From positions 434,001 through 498,000 of the forward strand of contig NZ_JAIHON010000004.1 in assembly GCF_021173675.1 (NCBI RefSeq): a stretch of DNA of 64,000 bases, given 5' to 3'. Origin of the DNA: Streptomyces lincolnensis. Lineage in GTDB: Bacteria; Actinomycetota; Actinomycetes; Streptomycetales; Streptomycetaceae. A program made the translations under genes and the position numbers. Under the pieces are notes generated by a model. That model did not search any database and was not told where the DNA came from. It saw only the letters and a program-made list of their open reading frames with translations. Shown in pieces: positions 8,042-16,076 of this stretch (position 1 is the stretch's first letter; each line of letters starts with the position of its first letter).

Positions 8042-8428
8042 GGTGCTGCCTCTTCTGTGTGGGCGGTGCGAGGCGAGCGCGGGGGTCGTCTAGGACCGTG
8101 CTGGGGACGTCGACTGCCTTACGGGCTAGCCGTATGACACGGGACCACTGCCGACGCTCTAGCGCTCGAACCGCTGAGGGTCCCCCTCCGGATTCCGTAC
8201 GCACAGTGCCGTACGGACGAGGAGGGCTGTCGGGTCGGAGCCGATCGGGCCACCGACCGGGCATCCTCATAACGTGCGGCCCGTCGGGTACGTCAGAGTA
8301 CTCAGCGGGCGCATTACCACCATACCCCGGAATCGCGCACATGCGATGGCCGATTTGGTCACGTAGTGGTCGTCACAGTGATTGACCAGGGACTTCCGCC
8401 GTGCTGCGGGCGGGCTATTGTGCGCTTC
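8042..8428. other. 387-bp divergent intergenic region
   Basis: This gap separates the divergent DEAD-box and ferritin-like genes. It holds one clear inverted repeat, CCGTACG (8195-8201) and CGTACGG (8210-8216) with an 8-base loop, which could be an operator or a leader hairpin of the helicase mRNA. A possible extended -10, TATTGT at 8416-8421, lies seven bases before the ferritin-like ATG, giving a leaderless transcript. No gene is seen. Confidence 0.5.
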
Positions 8429-9187
8429 ATGACCACGCCTGACAACACCTCTGACGCACCCGCAGAAGCCTCGGAAGCCGCCGCCGGGGCGACCGGGGTC
8501 GCCGCCCAGGACTGGGCACAGGCCTCCGCCGATCCGCAGTACCGGGCCGCGGTCGTCGACCTGCTCGGCGCGCTCGCCTACGGGGAACTGGCGGCCTTCG
8601 AGCGCCTCGCGGAGGACGCCAAACTGGCGCCGACGCTGGCGGACAAGGCGGAGCTGGCGAAGATGGCGTCGGCCGAGTTCCACCACTACGAGAAGCTGCG
8701 GGACCGCCTCACCGAGATCGGTGAGGAGCCGACGCAGGCGATGGAGCCGTTCGTCGCCGCGCTGGACGGCTTCCACCGGCAGACGGCGCCCTCGGACTGG
8801 CTCGAAGGGCTCGTCAAGGCCTACGTCGGCGACTCGATCGCCAGCGACTTCTACCGCGAGGTCGCCGCCCGGCTCGACATGGACTCCCGTGAACTGGTGC
8901 TGGCCGTTCTCGACGACACGGGACATGCCGGGTTCGCCGTGGAGAAGGTGCGCGCGGCGATCGACGCGGATCCCCGTGTCGGCGGTCGACTCGCGCTGTG
9001 GGCGCGGCGGTTGATGGGGGAGGCGCTGTCGCAGTCGCAGCGGGTGGTCGCCGACCGGGACGCGTTGTCCACGATGCTCGTGGGCGGTGTCGCGGACGGG
9101 TTCGACCTCGCCGAGGTGGGGCGGATGTTCTCGCGGATCACCGAGGCGCACACCAAGCGGATGGCCGCGCTGGGCCTGGCGGCGTAG
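8429..9187 (+). CDS. Ferritin-like diiron-fold protein (MiaE-like)
   Basis: This 252-residue, largely helical protein has the spaced carboxylate/histidine ligands of the ferritin-like fold: a glutamate in AYGELAAFERL, ExxHxxE in AEFHHYEKL, and further acidic residues in later helices (AYVGDSIASDFYREVA). Such proteins, including MiaE-type tRNA hydroxylases, bind a diiron centre; the substrate here is unknown. The first 30 residues are Ala/Glu-rich and probably disordered. ATG at 8429 is chosen over an in-frame start at 8366 because a leaderless promoter ends seven bases before it. Confidence 0.8.
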   Translation: MTTPDNTSDAPAEASEAAAGATGVAAQDWAQASADPQYRAAVVDLLGALAYGELAAFERLAEDAKLAPTLADKAELAKMASAEFHHYEKLRDRLTEIGEEPTQAMEPFVAALDGFHRQTAPSDWLEGLVKAYVGDSIASDFYREVAARLDMDSRELVLAVLDDTGHAGFAVEKVRAAIDADPRVGGRLALWARRLMGEALSQSQRVVADRDALSTMLVGGVADGFDLAEVGRMFSRITEAHTKRMAALGLAA

Positions 9188-9248
9188 CGCTCCGCGGGGG
9201 CGCCTAAGGGGGTTGAGGGTTCGGGACGCTGGGCGGCTGCGGGCCGTT

Positions 9249-9279
9249 CGTGGCTGGTCGCGCCGTTCCCCGCGCCCCT
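9249..9279 (+). repeat. Dispersed intergenic repeat, copy 1
   Basis: This 31-base block differs from the copy at 22927-22957 at one position. Its core is GGTCGCGCNGTTCCCCGCGC. It lies between the ferritin-like gene and a small membrane protein gene. From memory, near-identical sequences are scattered through intergenic regions of many Streptomyces genomes. Confidence 0.85.
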
Positions 9280-9294
9280 TGGGTATGCCTTTGC

Positions 9295-9567
9295 CTACGC
9301 GGGTGCTGATCTGCGTCGGAGTCGGCCCGCCGGGCGCAGCAGGAGCGAGAGCGAGGCCGCCGAGACGACCACGGCGCCGATGAGGGTGAGCAGGACGCCT
9401 CCGGCGTCCAGCGCGCTGTGGGTGACGAAGGCGCCGAACAGGGCGCCGGCGACGCCGGTGGCGAGGACGAGGGAGCGGGCGGGCAGGCGGTGCGAGAGAC
9501 GGTGGACCGCCGCCCCCGCCAGCACAAGACCGAGCAGAGCGGAGCCGAGCGCTTCGAACAACATCAT
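9295..9567 (-). CDS. Small integral membrane protein
   Basis: The 90-residue product has three hydrophobic helices (about residues 3-20, 33-50 and 57-77) and a basic C-terminus (RRRSAPA), suggesting the C-terminus faces the cytoplasm. No family is recognised. A GGGAGGG ribosome site lies five bases before the ATG at 9567. The gene stands alone, with a dispersed repeat beyond its stop. Confidence 0.7.
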   Translation of the reverse strand: MMLFEALGSALLGLVLAGAAVHRLSHRLPARSLVLATGVAGALFGAFVTHSALDAGGVLLTLIGAVVVSAASLSLLLRPAGRLRRRSAPA

Positions 9568-9680
9568 GGGGTCCCTCCCACACGGCCACACTGCGCGTTA
9601 CGGTCGTAGCCCGTCCTACCCGTGACCTGCGGAATGCAATCCTCCCCGGCACCGGACTTGTGCTCCATCCGTGAAGAAGA

Positions 9681-9725
9681 ACGGGAGGGGCCCGGCGACA
9701 CCTGATGTCGCCGGGCCCCTCCCGT
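9681..9725 (-). terminator. Strong terminator after the DUF3107 gene
   Basis: A perfect 20-bp stem (9681-9700 with 9706-9725) closes a five-base loop CCTGA. It begins ten bases beyond the DUF3107 stop. Confidence 0.92.
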
Positions 9726-9734
9726 GGCGTCTGC

Positions 9735-9962
9735 CTACAGCGCGCCGAAGCCCACCTTGCGCGGGGCCGGCTCCCCGAGCTCGACGTACGCGAGACGGTC
9801 GGCCGGGACGAGGACCTTGCGGCCGTGCTCGTCCACGAGGCTCAGCAGCTGCGACTTGCCGGCCAGCGCCTCGGACACCGCCCGCTCGACCTCCTCGGCG
9901 CTCTGACCGCTCTCCAGAACGATCTCGCGGGGCGCGTGCTGCACGCCGATCTTGACCTCCAC
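9735..9962 (-). CDS. DUF3107 family protein
   Basis: This 75-residue acidic protein begins VEVKIGVQHAPREIV and contains the phrases SGQSAEEVE and GRKVLVPADRLAYVELG. It matches the actinobacterial DUF3107 family, small ATP-binding-cassette-unrelated proteins of unknown function found next to TetR regulators and helicases. The start is GTG at 9962 with GGAGGG eight bases upstream. It lies downstream of the TetR gene on the same strand with a 150-base gap, and ends at a very strong terminator. Confidence 0.87.
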   Translation of the reverse strand: MEVKIGVQHAPREIVLESGQSAEEVERAVSEALAGKSQLLSLVDEHGRKVLVPADRLAYVELGEPAPRKVGFGAL

Positions 9963-10112
9963 GGCTATGTCCCTCCGACGGTCAGTGAAGTGCGCGACCT
10001 TCCGCGCTGTACCCAGCACACATTAGCCCGGTGAGGGGACGTACATGTTCCGCCCGAGAACGCCAGGAGCGAACAGCGGACGGGAACAAACGCGCCCCAC
10101 GCGCGCGTGCGG

Positions 10113-10754
10113 TCAGTGAGCGTCCGTGCCGTGCAGCGGGAAACCGGCGATGCCCCGCCACGCGAGCGACGTCAGCAGTTGGACCGCCTGGTCGCGCGGG
10201 ACACTGCGGTCGCTGTGCAGCCAGGAGCGGGCCACCACCTGTGCGAGGCCGCCCAGGCCCGAGGCCAGGAGCATCGACTCCGCGGGCGAGAGGCCGGTGT
10301 CCTCGGCGATCACGTCGCGGATCGCCTCGGCGCACTCGTTCGTCACCTTGTCGACACGCTCGCGCACCGCCGGCTCGTTCGTCAGGTCCGACTCGAAGAC
10401 CAGCCGGAAGGCGCCGCCGTCGTCCTCGACGTACGCGAAATAGGCGTCCATGGTCGCCCGTACGCGCTGCTTGTTGTCGGTCGTCGACGCGAGAGCGTGG
10501 CGTACGGCCTGGATGAGGGACTCGCAGTGCTGGTCCAGCAGCGCGAGGTAGAGGTCGAGCTTGCCCGGAAAGTGCTGGTAGAGCACCGGCTTGCTGACGC
10601 CGGCGCGCTCGGCGATGTCGTCCATCGCGGCGGCGTGGTAGCCCTGCGCCACGAAGACTTCCTGGGCGGCGCCCAGCAGCTGGTTCCGTCGGGCACGGCG
10701 CGGCAGGCGCGTGCCTCGCGGGCGTGCCGCCTCTGTCTGCTCGATGGCTGTCAC
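10113..10754 (-). CDS. TetR/AcrR-family transcriptional regulator
   Basis: About 213 residues. A basic N-terminus leads into a TetR helix-turn-helix: LGAAQEVFVAQGYHAAAMDDIAERAGVSKP, of which the recognition helix is the VSKPVLYQHFPGK part near residue 60. The rest is the helical ligand-binding and dimerisation domain. The GTG at 10754 follows GGGAGG at good spacing. The ligand is unknown. A near-palindrome CGGTAACCG about 60 bases upstream could be its own operator. Neighbouring DUF3107 on the same strand is a likely co-regulated gene in this lineage. Confidence 0.9.
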   Translation of the reverse strand: MTAIEQTEAARPRGTRLPRRARRNQLLGAAQEVFVAQGYHAAAMDDIAERAGVSKPVLYQHFPGKLDLYLALLDQHCESLIQAVRHALASTTDNKQRVRATMDAYFAYVEDDGGAFRLVFESDLTNEPAVRERVDKVTNECAEAIRDVIAEDTGLSPAESMLLASGLGGLAQVVARSWLHSDRSVPRDQAVQLLTSLAWRGIAGFPLHGTDAH

Positions 10755-10915
10755 GCCGCCTCCCAATGTCGTCCAAGTGCGGTGTGCGCCGCGCGGCCAT
10801 CGTACTTTTCGGTAACCGTGGTGTGCGCGGTGCGAGCGCAGAATTTCACGGACCGGACGGCGGCGAAAGCCGTACAGAGGGTTTCAAGCCGGGGCCTACC
10901 GGGCACGACGGCACC

Positions 10916-10935
10916 CCGCCGCTGCTCAGCGGCGG
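10916..10935 (-). terminator. Hairpin after the acidic 74-residue gene
   Basis: CCGCCGCTG and CAGCGGCGG pair perfectly across a two-base gap, 33 bases beyond the stop at 10968. No T-run follows, as is usual in this genome. Confidence 0.6.
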
Positions 10936-10967
10936 TCTCGTCGGCCGGTGTGCGGCGGCCCCGGTCG

Positions 10968-11192
10968 TCACCGATAGTCGTCCTCGTCCAGGGAGACCAC
11001 ACGGGCCTGTTCGATGAGATCGGCCTCGCTGGCCCGGTCCGGGTCGACGTCGGTCAACGGGTCGTCGCGGTCCGGCGCGACATCCGCGTGCTGCTCCGCC
11101 GCGTCGACCTCGGGGGCCTCGACGTCGTATTCCTGGGGTTCCTCGGTGTTGTCGTCCACGAACGTCTCGGGATCGGTGGGATCGACGGCCAT
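10968..11192 (-). CDS. Small acidic protein of unknown function
   Basis: The 74-residue product is very rich in Asp and Glu (for example DPETFVDDNTEEP) and almost certainly disordered, with a short helical end ADLIEQARVVSLDEDDYR. No family function is known to me. GGAAGGGAG lies seven bases before the ATG at 11192, a strong translation signal, and codon bias is normal, so it is probably real. It stands divergent from the alpha/beta hydrolase at 11386. Confidence 0.72.
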   Translation of the reverse strand: MAVDPTDPETFVDDNTEEPQEYDVEAPEVDAAEQHADVAPDRDDPLTDVDPDRASEADLIEQARVVSLDEDDYR

Positions 11193-11385
11193 GGTGGGGC
11201 TCCCTTCCTAGAACATCCCTGAGTGGAACAGGGGGCCACATGCGGGTGCCCTGCGTACGAGCCTAGGAGACACCCGATCTGTACGCCATCGATCCGCGCG
11301 CCCTTCCAGCGGCGATGGCATGGTCACGCCTACCTGTGAGGGCGAACACATGAACTATCGCGTGATCGTCTCGTAACATTGCCGC

Positions 11386-12405
11386 ATGTCTTCGACCGAG
11401 CTGCCCTTCGTGCCGCCCGCCACCATGCTTCCCAAAGTGGCGCCCGTCCGGGTCGCGGAGGGTGAGCGGCTGAGGTCGGTCGGGCTGCCCGGGATCACGC
11501 TGTCGGTCCGGTCGAGGCCACCCGCGCGCGAGGGACTGCCGCCCGCTCTCTACGTCCATGGCCTGGGCGGTTCCTCGCAGAACTGGTCGGCGCTGCTGGA
11601 GCAGTTGGACGACACGGTCGACGGTGAGGCCGTCGATCTGCCGGGGTTCGGCGACTCGCCACCGCCGGACGACGGCGACTACTCGATCACCGGGCACGCG
11701 CGCGCGGTGATCCGTTTTCTCGACTCCTCGGGGCGCGGTCCGGTGCATCTCCTGGGGAACTCCCTCGGCGGCGCGGTCTCCACACGCGTCGCCGCGGTGC
11801 GCCCCGACCTCGTCCGCACGCTCACGCTCGTCTCGCCGGCGCTGCCGGAGATCCGCGTCCAGCGCAGCGCCGTGCCCACGGGCCTGCTGGCGGTGCCCGG
11901 CGTGGCCGGGCTGTTCACCCGGTTCACCAGGGAGTGGACGGCCGAGCAACGGGTCCGCGGGGTCATGGCGTTGTGCTACGGCGACCCCGGCCGCGTGACG
12001 CCGGAAGGTTTCCGCCACGCCGTCGAGGAGATGGACAGGCGACTCCAACTGCCGTATTTCTGGGACGCGATGACGCGCTCGGCGCGCGGGCTGGTGAACG
12101 CGTACACGCTCGGCGGCCAGCACGCGCTGTGGCGCCAGGCCGAGCGGGTCCTGGCACCGACGCTCCTCATCTACGGTGGACGTGACCAACTCGTCGGCTT
12201 CCGTATGGCGCAGAAGGCCGCCCGTGCCTTCCGCGACTCGAGGCTGGTCACCCTGCCGGAGGCGGGGCACGTGGCGATGATGGAATACCCGGAGACGGTG
12301 GCGGCGGCGTTCCGCGACCTCCTCAAGGACACGGAGGCCCCCGGCGGCGGGGGCACGACATCGAGTACCGACAGCCGATCGAGTACCAGTAGCCAAGGGA
12401 GCTGA
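11386..12405 (+). CDS. Alpha/beta hydrolase
   Basis: This 339-residue protein has the full alpha/beta hydrolase set: YVHGLGGSSQNW (oxyanion region) near residue 56, the nucleophile elbow GNSLGG near residue 121, IYGGRDQLV with the acid near residue 265, and EAGHVAMME with the histidine near residue 290. Similarity is to serine esterases and C-C bond hydrolases; the substrate is unknown. A Ser/Thr-rich tail follows. TAACAT at 11374-11379 sits six bases before the ATG, consistent with a leaderless transcript. The DUF3152 gene starts nine bases after its stop, so the two likely form an operon. Confidence 0.87.
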   Translation: MSSTELPFVPPATMLPKVAPVRVAEGERLRSVGLPGITLSVRSRPPAREGLPPALYVHGLGGSSQNWSALLEQLDDTVDGEAVDLPGFGDSPPPDDGDYSITGHARAVIRFLDSSGRGPVHLLGNSLGGAVSTRVAAVRPDLVRTLTLVSPALPEIRVQRSAVPTGLLAVPGVAGLFTRFTREWTAEQRVRGVMALCYGDPGRVTPEGFRHAVEEMDRRLQLPYFWDAMTRSARGLVNAYTLGGQHALWRQAERVLAPTLLIYGGRDQLVGFRMAQKAARAFRDSRLVTLPEAGHVAMMEYPETVAAAFRDLLKDTEAPGGGGTTSSTDSRSSTSSQGS

Positions 12406-12413
12406 GGGCCGAC

Positions 12414-14039
12414 GTGGGACGCCACAGTCGACGCGGACCTGCCCCCAGGAGTGCCCCGAAGGGCGACAACGGCAGCGGTGACAGCACCTACAGCGGCACC
12501 GCGGATGTGACGAGTACAGCGAATACGGCGGGTGCGGCGGCGAGCCGGACCCTGGCGCCCGGGCGCCAGGCGCCGGTGGGCGGGCTGCCGCCCGGCTTCG
12601 AGTACGGGACCCCCGCGCGCGGGGTGCCGCGGTTGCCGGACGGGACCCCCGCGCACGGCATGCCCCGGCTTCCCGACGGTACGCCTGCGCACGGCATCCC
12701 CAGGCTTCCCGACGGCACTCCGGCTCGTGGGGCTCCGCAGGTCCGTGGAGGGCATCCCGAGCATCGGGAAGCCGGCGGCGGCTGGGGCGAGCCGAGCGGG
12801 CGGGGCGGTGCCGGGTACGGCCGTCCGGGACCCGCCGGGCCCGCCATACCGCATCAGCGGCCGGCACCGCCGAACGGACCGCGGCAGGACTATCTCGACG
12901 CCTTCGAGGCGGACGACGACGTCTTCGCGCCCCGCGCCCCGTCGGACGGCCGCCGTGGCCCGTTCGACGCGCCGCACCGCCCTTCCTCCGGCGCTCCCCG
13001 CACCCGGACGACCGCGCTCGCCTCCGACCCGTACGGCTCCGTCACCGACTGGCCGGCCGATTCGGGTGTGGACGGCCGTGATCGCCTCGACGGTCGTCTT
13101 GACCGCGGCCCCGCGGATGTTGACCACCTTGACCGTCTTGACGGCATGGGCCGTGTTGATGGGGTTGACGGGGGCGACGGCACCGATGCCGACGACGCGC
13201 CCCCGACCGGTGAACCCGCTCCGGGCAAGGGGTCCAAGGGGCGGACCTTCACCGGGATCGCCGCGGCCGCCGTCACCACCGTGCTGGCCATCGTCGTGGC
13301 CGGACAGGTCGCGGACGGGGGCGACGACAGCGCCGTACGGTCGCAGTCGGCCACCGACCAGGCGCGGGACGCCCGGGACTCCGCCTCGCGGATCGGCGGG
13401 CGGCCGACGCCCTCCGAGGCGCCGGAGGCGGCACCGCTGACGTACGAGCAGGCGATGGGCCGGACGTACCCGCTCGGTGCCGAGCTGAAGGCGTCGGGGA
13501 AGTTCGACGCGATTCCCGGCATCGCCAAGGGGCCCACCAAGGGGCAGAAGTACACCTACCGCGTGGACGTGGAGCAGGGGCTCGGCCTCGACGGCGAGCT
13601 CTTCGCGGAGGCCGTGCAGAAGACGCTCAACGACAACCGGAGTTGGGCGCACAACGGCGCTCTGACCTTCGAGCGCGTCTACTCCGGCAAGTCCGACTTC
13701 GTGATCACGCTCGCCAGCCCCGGCACCACCGCCGAGTGGTGCGCCAAGTCCGGTCTGGACACCACCGAGGACAACGTGTCGTGCGACTCGGCCGCCACCG
13801 AGCGCGTGATGATCAACGCGTACCGCTGGGCCCAGGGCTCGGAGACGTACGGTGACGACCAGATCCACGCCTACCGGCAGATGCTGATCAACCACGAGGT
13901 CGGTCACCGGCTCGGCCACGGCCATGTCACCTGCGACAGGAACGGCGATCTCGCGCCGGTCATGCAGCAGCAGACCAAGTTCCTCGACCACGACGGGATC
14001 CGCTGCAAGGCCAACCCCTGGCCCTACCCCCGGAGTTGA
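12414..14039 (+). CDS. DUF3152 membrane-anchored zincin-like protein
   Basis: The 541-residue product has a 280-residue disordered cytoplasmic part, one membrane helix (about residues 280-300, AAVTTVLAIVVAG) and an extracellular C-terminal DUF3152 domain. The domain holds HEVGHRLGHGH near residue 494, an HExxHxxGH zinc site, and two Cys pairs (WCAKS/VSCDS and TCDR/IRCK) that could form disulfides. It is probably an extracellular metallopeptidase. The N-terminal part contains a 12-residue repeat (GTPAHGxPRLPD) in three and a half copies. The GTG at 12414 follows GAGGGC and lies nine bases after the hydrolase stop, implying cotranscription. Confidence 0.87.
   Translation: MGRHSRRGPAPRSAPKGDNGSGDSTYSGTADVTSTANTAGAAASRTLAPGRQAPVGGLPPGFEYGTPARGVPRLPDGTPAHGMPRLPDGTPAHGIPRLPDGTPARGAPQVRGGHPEHREAGGGWGEPSGRGGAGYGRPGPAGPAIPHQRPAPPNGPRQDYLDAFEADDDVFAPRAPSDGRRGPFDAPHRPSSGAPRTRTTALASDPYGSVTDWPADSGVDGRDRLDGRLDRGPADVDHLDRLDGMGRVDGVDGGDGTDADDAPPTGEPAPGKGSKGRTFTGIAAAAVTTVLAIVVAGQVADGGDDSAVRSQSATDQARDARDSASRIGGRPTPSEAPEAAPLTYEQAMGRTYPLGAELKASGKFDAIPGIAKGPTKGQKYTYRVDVEQGLGLDGELFAEAVQKTLNDNRSWAHNGALTFERVYSGKSDFVITLASPGTTAEWCAKSGLDTTEDNVSCDSAATERVMINAYRWAQGSETYGDDQIHAYRQMLINHEVGHRLGHGHVTCDRNGDLAPVMQQQTKFLDHDGIRCKANPWPYPRS
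12606..12737 (+). repeat. 36-bp in-frame tandem repeat in the DUF3152 gene
   Basis: Units start at 12606, 12642, 12678 and 12714 (partial), each coding GTPARGVPRLPD or a close variant. Length variation between strains is likely. Confidence 0.85.
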
Positions 14040-14060
14040 CGTCCGGGGGGCGAACCCACG

Positions 14061-14089
14061 TTGACATGCGCAGAAAAGTCGTACATATT
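14061..14089 (+). promoter_or_regulatory. Near-consensus housekeeping promoter for the leader ORF
   Basis: TTGACA (14061-14066), a 17-base spacer and CATATT (14084-14089) predict transcription starting at about 14096-14097, exactly at the ATG of a 30-codon ORF. The ABC transporter operon is the only gene set downstream on this strand. Confidence 0.75.
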
Positions 14090-14096
14090 GCTGCGC

Positions 14097-14189
14097 ATGT
14101 CGCCCCGTCCCGCCCTCCCGTGCGCCGCCATCGAGCTGGCGCTGATCGGCGTGACCCCGCTCTGCGTGGCCGACATTCTCTGTCGCTGA
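14097..14189 (+). CDS. Leaderless cysteine-containing leader peptide
   Basis: The 30-codon ORF starts at ATG 14097, which is also the predicted transcription start, and ends with the residues VADILCR and TGA. It holds three cysteines (residues 9, 23 and 29). Actinobacterial leader peptides of the cysteine-attenuation type (Ms5788A and relatives) are, from memory, short, leaderless and end near Cys-Arg. The position, 165 bases upstream of an oligopeptide ABC operon with a terminator-like hairpin between, fits a ribosome-stalling attenuator that senses charged tRNA-Cys. The regulatory role is inference; the ORF and promoter are seen directly. Confidence 0.6.
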   Translation: MSPRPALPCAAIELALIGVTPLCVADILCR

Positions 14190-14230
14190 CGCCCGCCCCG
14201 CGCGCGTGCGTCGCGATTCTTCTGTTCCTC

Positions 14231-14251
14231 CCGTGATCCGGTCACGGTTTT
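14231..14251 (+). promoter_or_regulatory. Terminator-like hairpin in the ABC operon leader
   Basis: CCGTGA (14231-14236) pairs with TCACGG (14242-14247) across a five-base loop and is followed at once by TTTT. It is short but has the U-run that most terminators in this genome lack, and sits between the leader ORF and the first transporter gene. It could be an attenuator. Confidence 0.5.
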
Positions 14252-14353
14252 CCGACGCCATGACGCCGGGGCAGACGTGTGCTCAGATCTGTCTCACTCC
14301 TCGTCAATCTGTCTCGTGATGCGAGACTCGCCCTTTCGAGAGGTCGTCTTCCG

Positions 14354-16072
14354 ATGCGTCAACCGTCCCTCACAGCGCGCCGCGTGGCCGCGGCAACCGT
14401 AGGCCTGGTCCTGGCGGCGGGCGCCGCCGCCTGCGGCCCCGAGGACAACGATGCCAAGGCCTCGGGCGGCGACTCCACGCCCCACAAGGGCGGCACGCTC
14501 ACGGTCCTGAACGCCAACCCGACCCAGGACTTCGACCCGGCCCGGCTCTACACCTCCGGCGGCGGAAACGTTCCGTCCCTGGTGTTCCGCACGCTCACCA
14601 CCCGCAACCGCGAGAACGGCGCGGCCGGCACCGAGGTGGTCCCGGACCTCGCCACCGACACCGGGCGCCCCAACAAGGACGCGACCGTGTGGACGTACAC
14701 CCTGAAGAAGGGCCTCACCTACGAGGACGGCACGGCGATCACCTCGGCCGACATCAAGTACGGCATCGAGCGCTCCTTCGCCCCCGAGCTCTCCGGCGGC
14801 GCGCCCTACCTGCGGGACTGGCTGGTCGGAGCGGCCGACTACCAGGGGCCGTACAAGGACAAGAAGGGCCTGTCGGCGATCGGGACGCCGGACGCGCGGA
14901 CCATCGTCTTCCACCTGAACAAGCCCGAGGGCGAGTTCCCCTACCTGGCCACGCAGACGCAGTTCACGCCCGTCCCGAAGGCCAAGGACACCGGCACCAA
15001 GTACGAGGAGCACCCGGTCTCGTCCGGCCCGTACAAGGTCGTCTCGAACCAGAACGACGGCGAGCGGATCGTCCTGGAGCGCAACACGCACTGGTCCGCC
15101 GCCACGGACGCGGAGCGCAAGGCGTACCCGGACAGGATCGACGTACGGTCCGGGCTCGACTCCTCCGTGATCAACCAGCGGCTGTCCACGTCCCAAGGGG
15201 CGGACGCGGCCGCGGTCACCACGGACACCAACCTCGGCCCGGCCGAGCTGGCCAAGGTCTCCGGTGACAAGGAACTGGCCGCGCGCGTGGGCACCGGTCA
15301 CTTCGGCTACACCAACTACATCGCGTTCAACCCGACCGTGAAGCCGTTCGACAACCCCAAGGTGCGGCAGGCGATCTCGTACGCCGTCGACCGCTCGTCC
15401 GTGGTCAACGCGGCCGGCGGCTCCGCCCTCGCCGAGCCCGCCACCACCTTCCTGCCGAACCAGAAGTCCTTCGGCTACGAGCCCTACGACCTGTTCCCGG
15501 CCGGCAAGGCGGGCAACGCGGCGAAGGCCAGGGAACTGCTGGCGCAGGCCGGCTACAGGAACGGGCTCACCGTCACGCTGACCCACTCCAACGCCAAGGA
15601 CTTCGAGACCAGCCCCGAGATCGCGACCGCGATCCAGGACGCGCTGAAGAAGGCCGGTATCACCGTCAAGCTCCAGGGCCTGGAGGAGAACGACTACTCG
15701 GACAAGATCCACAACGTCAAGACCGAGCCCGGTTTCTTCCTCGCCCACTGGGGTGCCGACTGGCCCTCCGGCGGCCCCTTCCTCGCCCCGATCTTCGACG
15801 GCCGGCAGATCGTCAAGGACGGTGCGAACTTCAACACGGGCCTGCTCGACGACAAGTCGGTCAATGCGGAGATTGACGCGATCAACAAGTTGACCGATCT
15901 TGACGCCGCTGCCAAGAGGTGGGGCGCGCTGGACAAGAAGATCGGCGAGCAGGCGCTGACCGTGCCGCTGTTCCACCCCGTCTACAAGCGGCTGTACGGC
16001 AAGGACATCAAGAACGTCGTGATCAGCGACTGGACCGGCGTGCTGGACATCTCCCAGGTCGCGGTGAAGTAG
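14354..16072 (+). CDS. ABC transporter substrate-binding lipoprotein (family 5)
   Basis: This 572-residue protein starts with a signal sequence ending in a lipobox-like AGAAAC, so Cys27 should be lipid-modified and the protein anchored outside the membrane. The mature part follows the DppA/OppA (SBP family 5) plan: GGTLTVLNANPTQDFDP, DGTAITSADIKYGIERS and a C-terminal region ending in IGEQALTVPLFHP. It should deliver peptides or a related solute to the permeases encoded just downstream. ATG at 14354 is preferred to an upstream in-frame start at 14279 because it begins the signal peptide; GAGAGG lies 11 bases before it. The gene follows a leader ORF and hairpin. Confidence 0.9.
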   Translation: MRQPSLTARRVAAATVGLVLAAGAAACGPEDNDAKASGGDSTPHKGGTLTVLNANPTQDFDPARLYTSGGGNVPSLVFRTLTTRNRENGAAGTEVVPDLATDTGRPNKDATVWTYTLKKGLTYEDGTAITSADIKYGIERSFAPELSGGAPYLRDWLVGAADYQGPYKDKKGLSAIGTPDARTIVFHLNKPEGEFPYLATQTQFTPVPKAKDTGTKYEEHPVSSGPYKVVSNQNDGERIVLERNTHWSAATDAERKAYPDRIDVRSGLDSSVINQRLSTSQGADAAAVTTDTNLGPAELAKVSGDKELAARVGTGHFGYTNYIAFNPTVKPFDNPKVRQAISYAVDRSSVVNAAGGSALAEPATTFLPNQKSFGYEPYDLFPAGKAGNAAKARELLAQAGYRNGLTVTLTHSNAKDFETSPEIATAIQDALKKAGITVKLQGLEENDYSDKIHNVKTEPGFFLAHWGADWPSGGPFLAPIFDGRQIVKDGANFNTGLLDDKSVNAEIDAINKLTDLDAAAKRWGALDKKIGEQALTVPLFHPVYKRLYGKDIKNVVISDWTGVLDISQVAVK

Positions 16073-16076
16073 CGCC

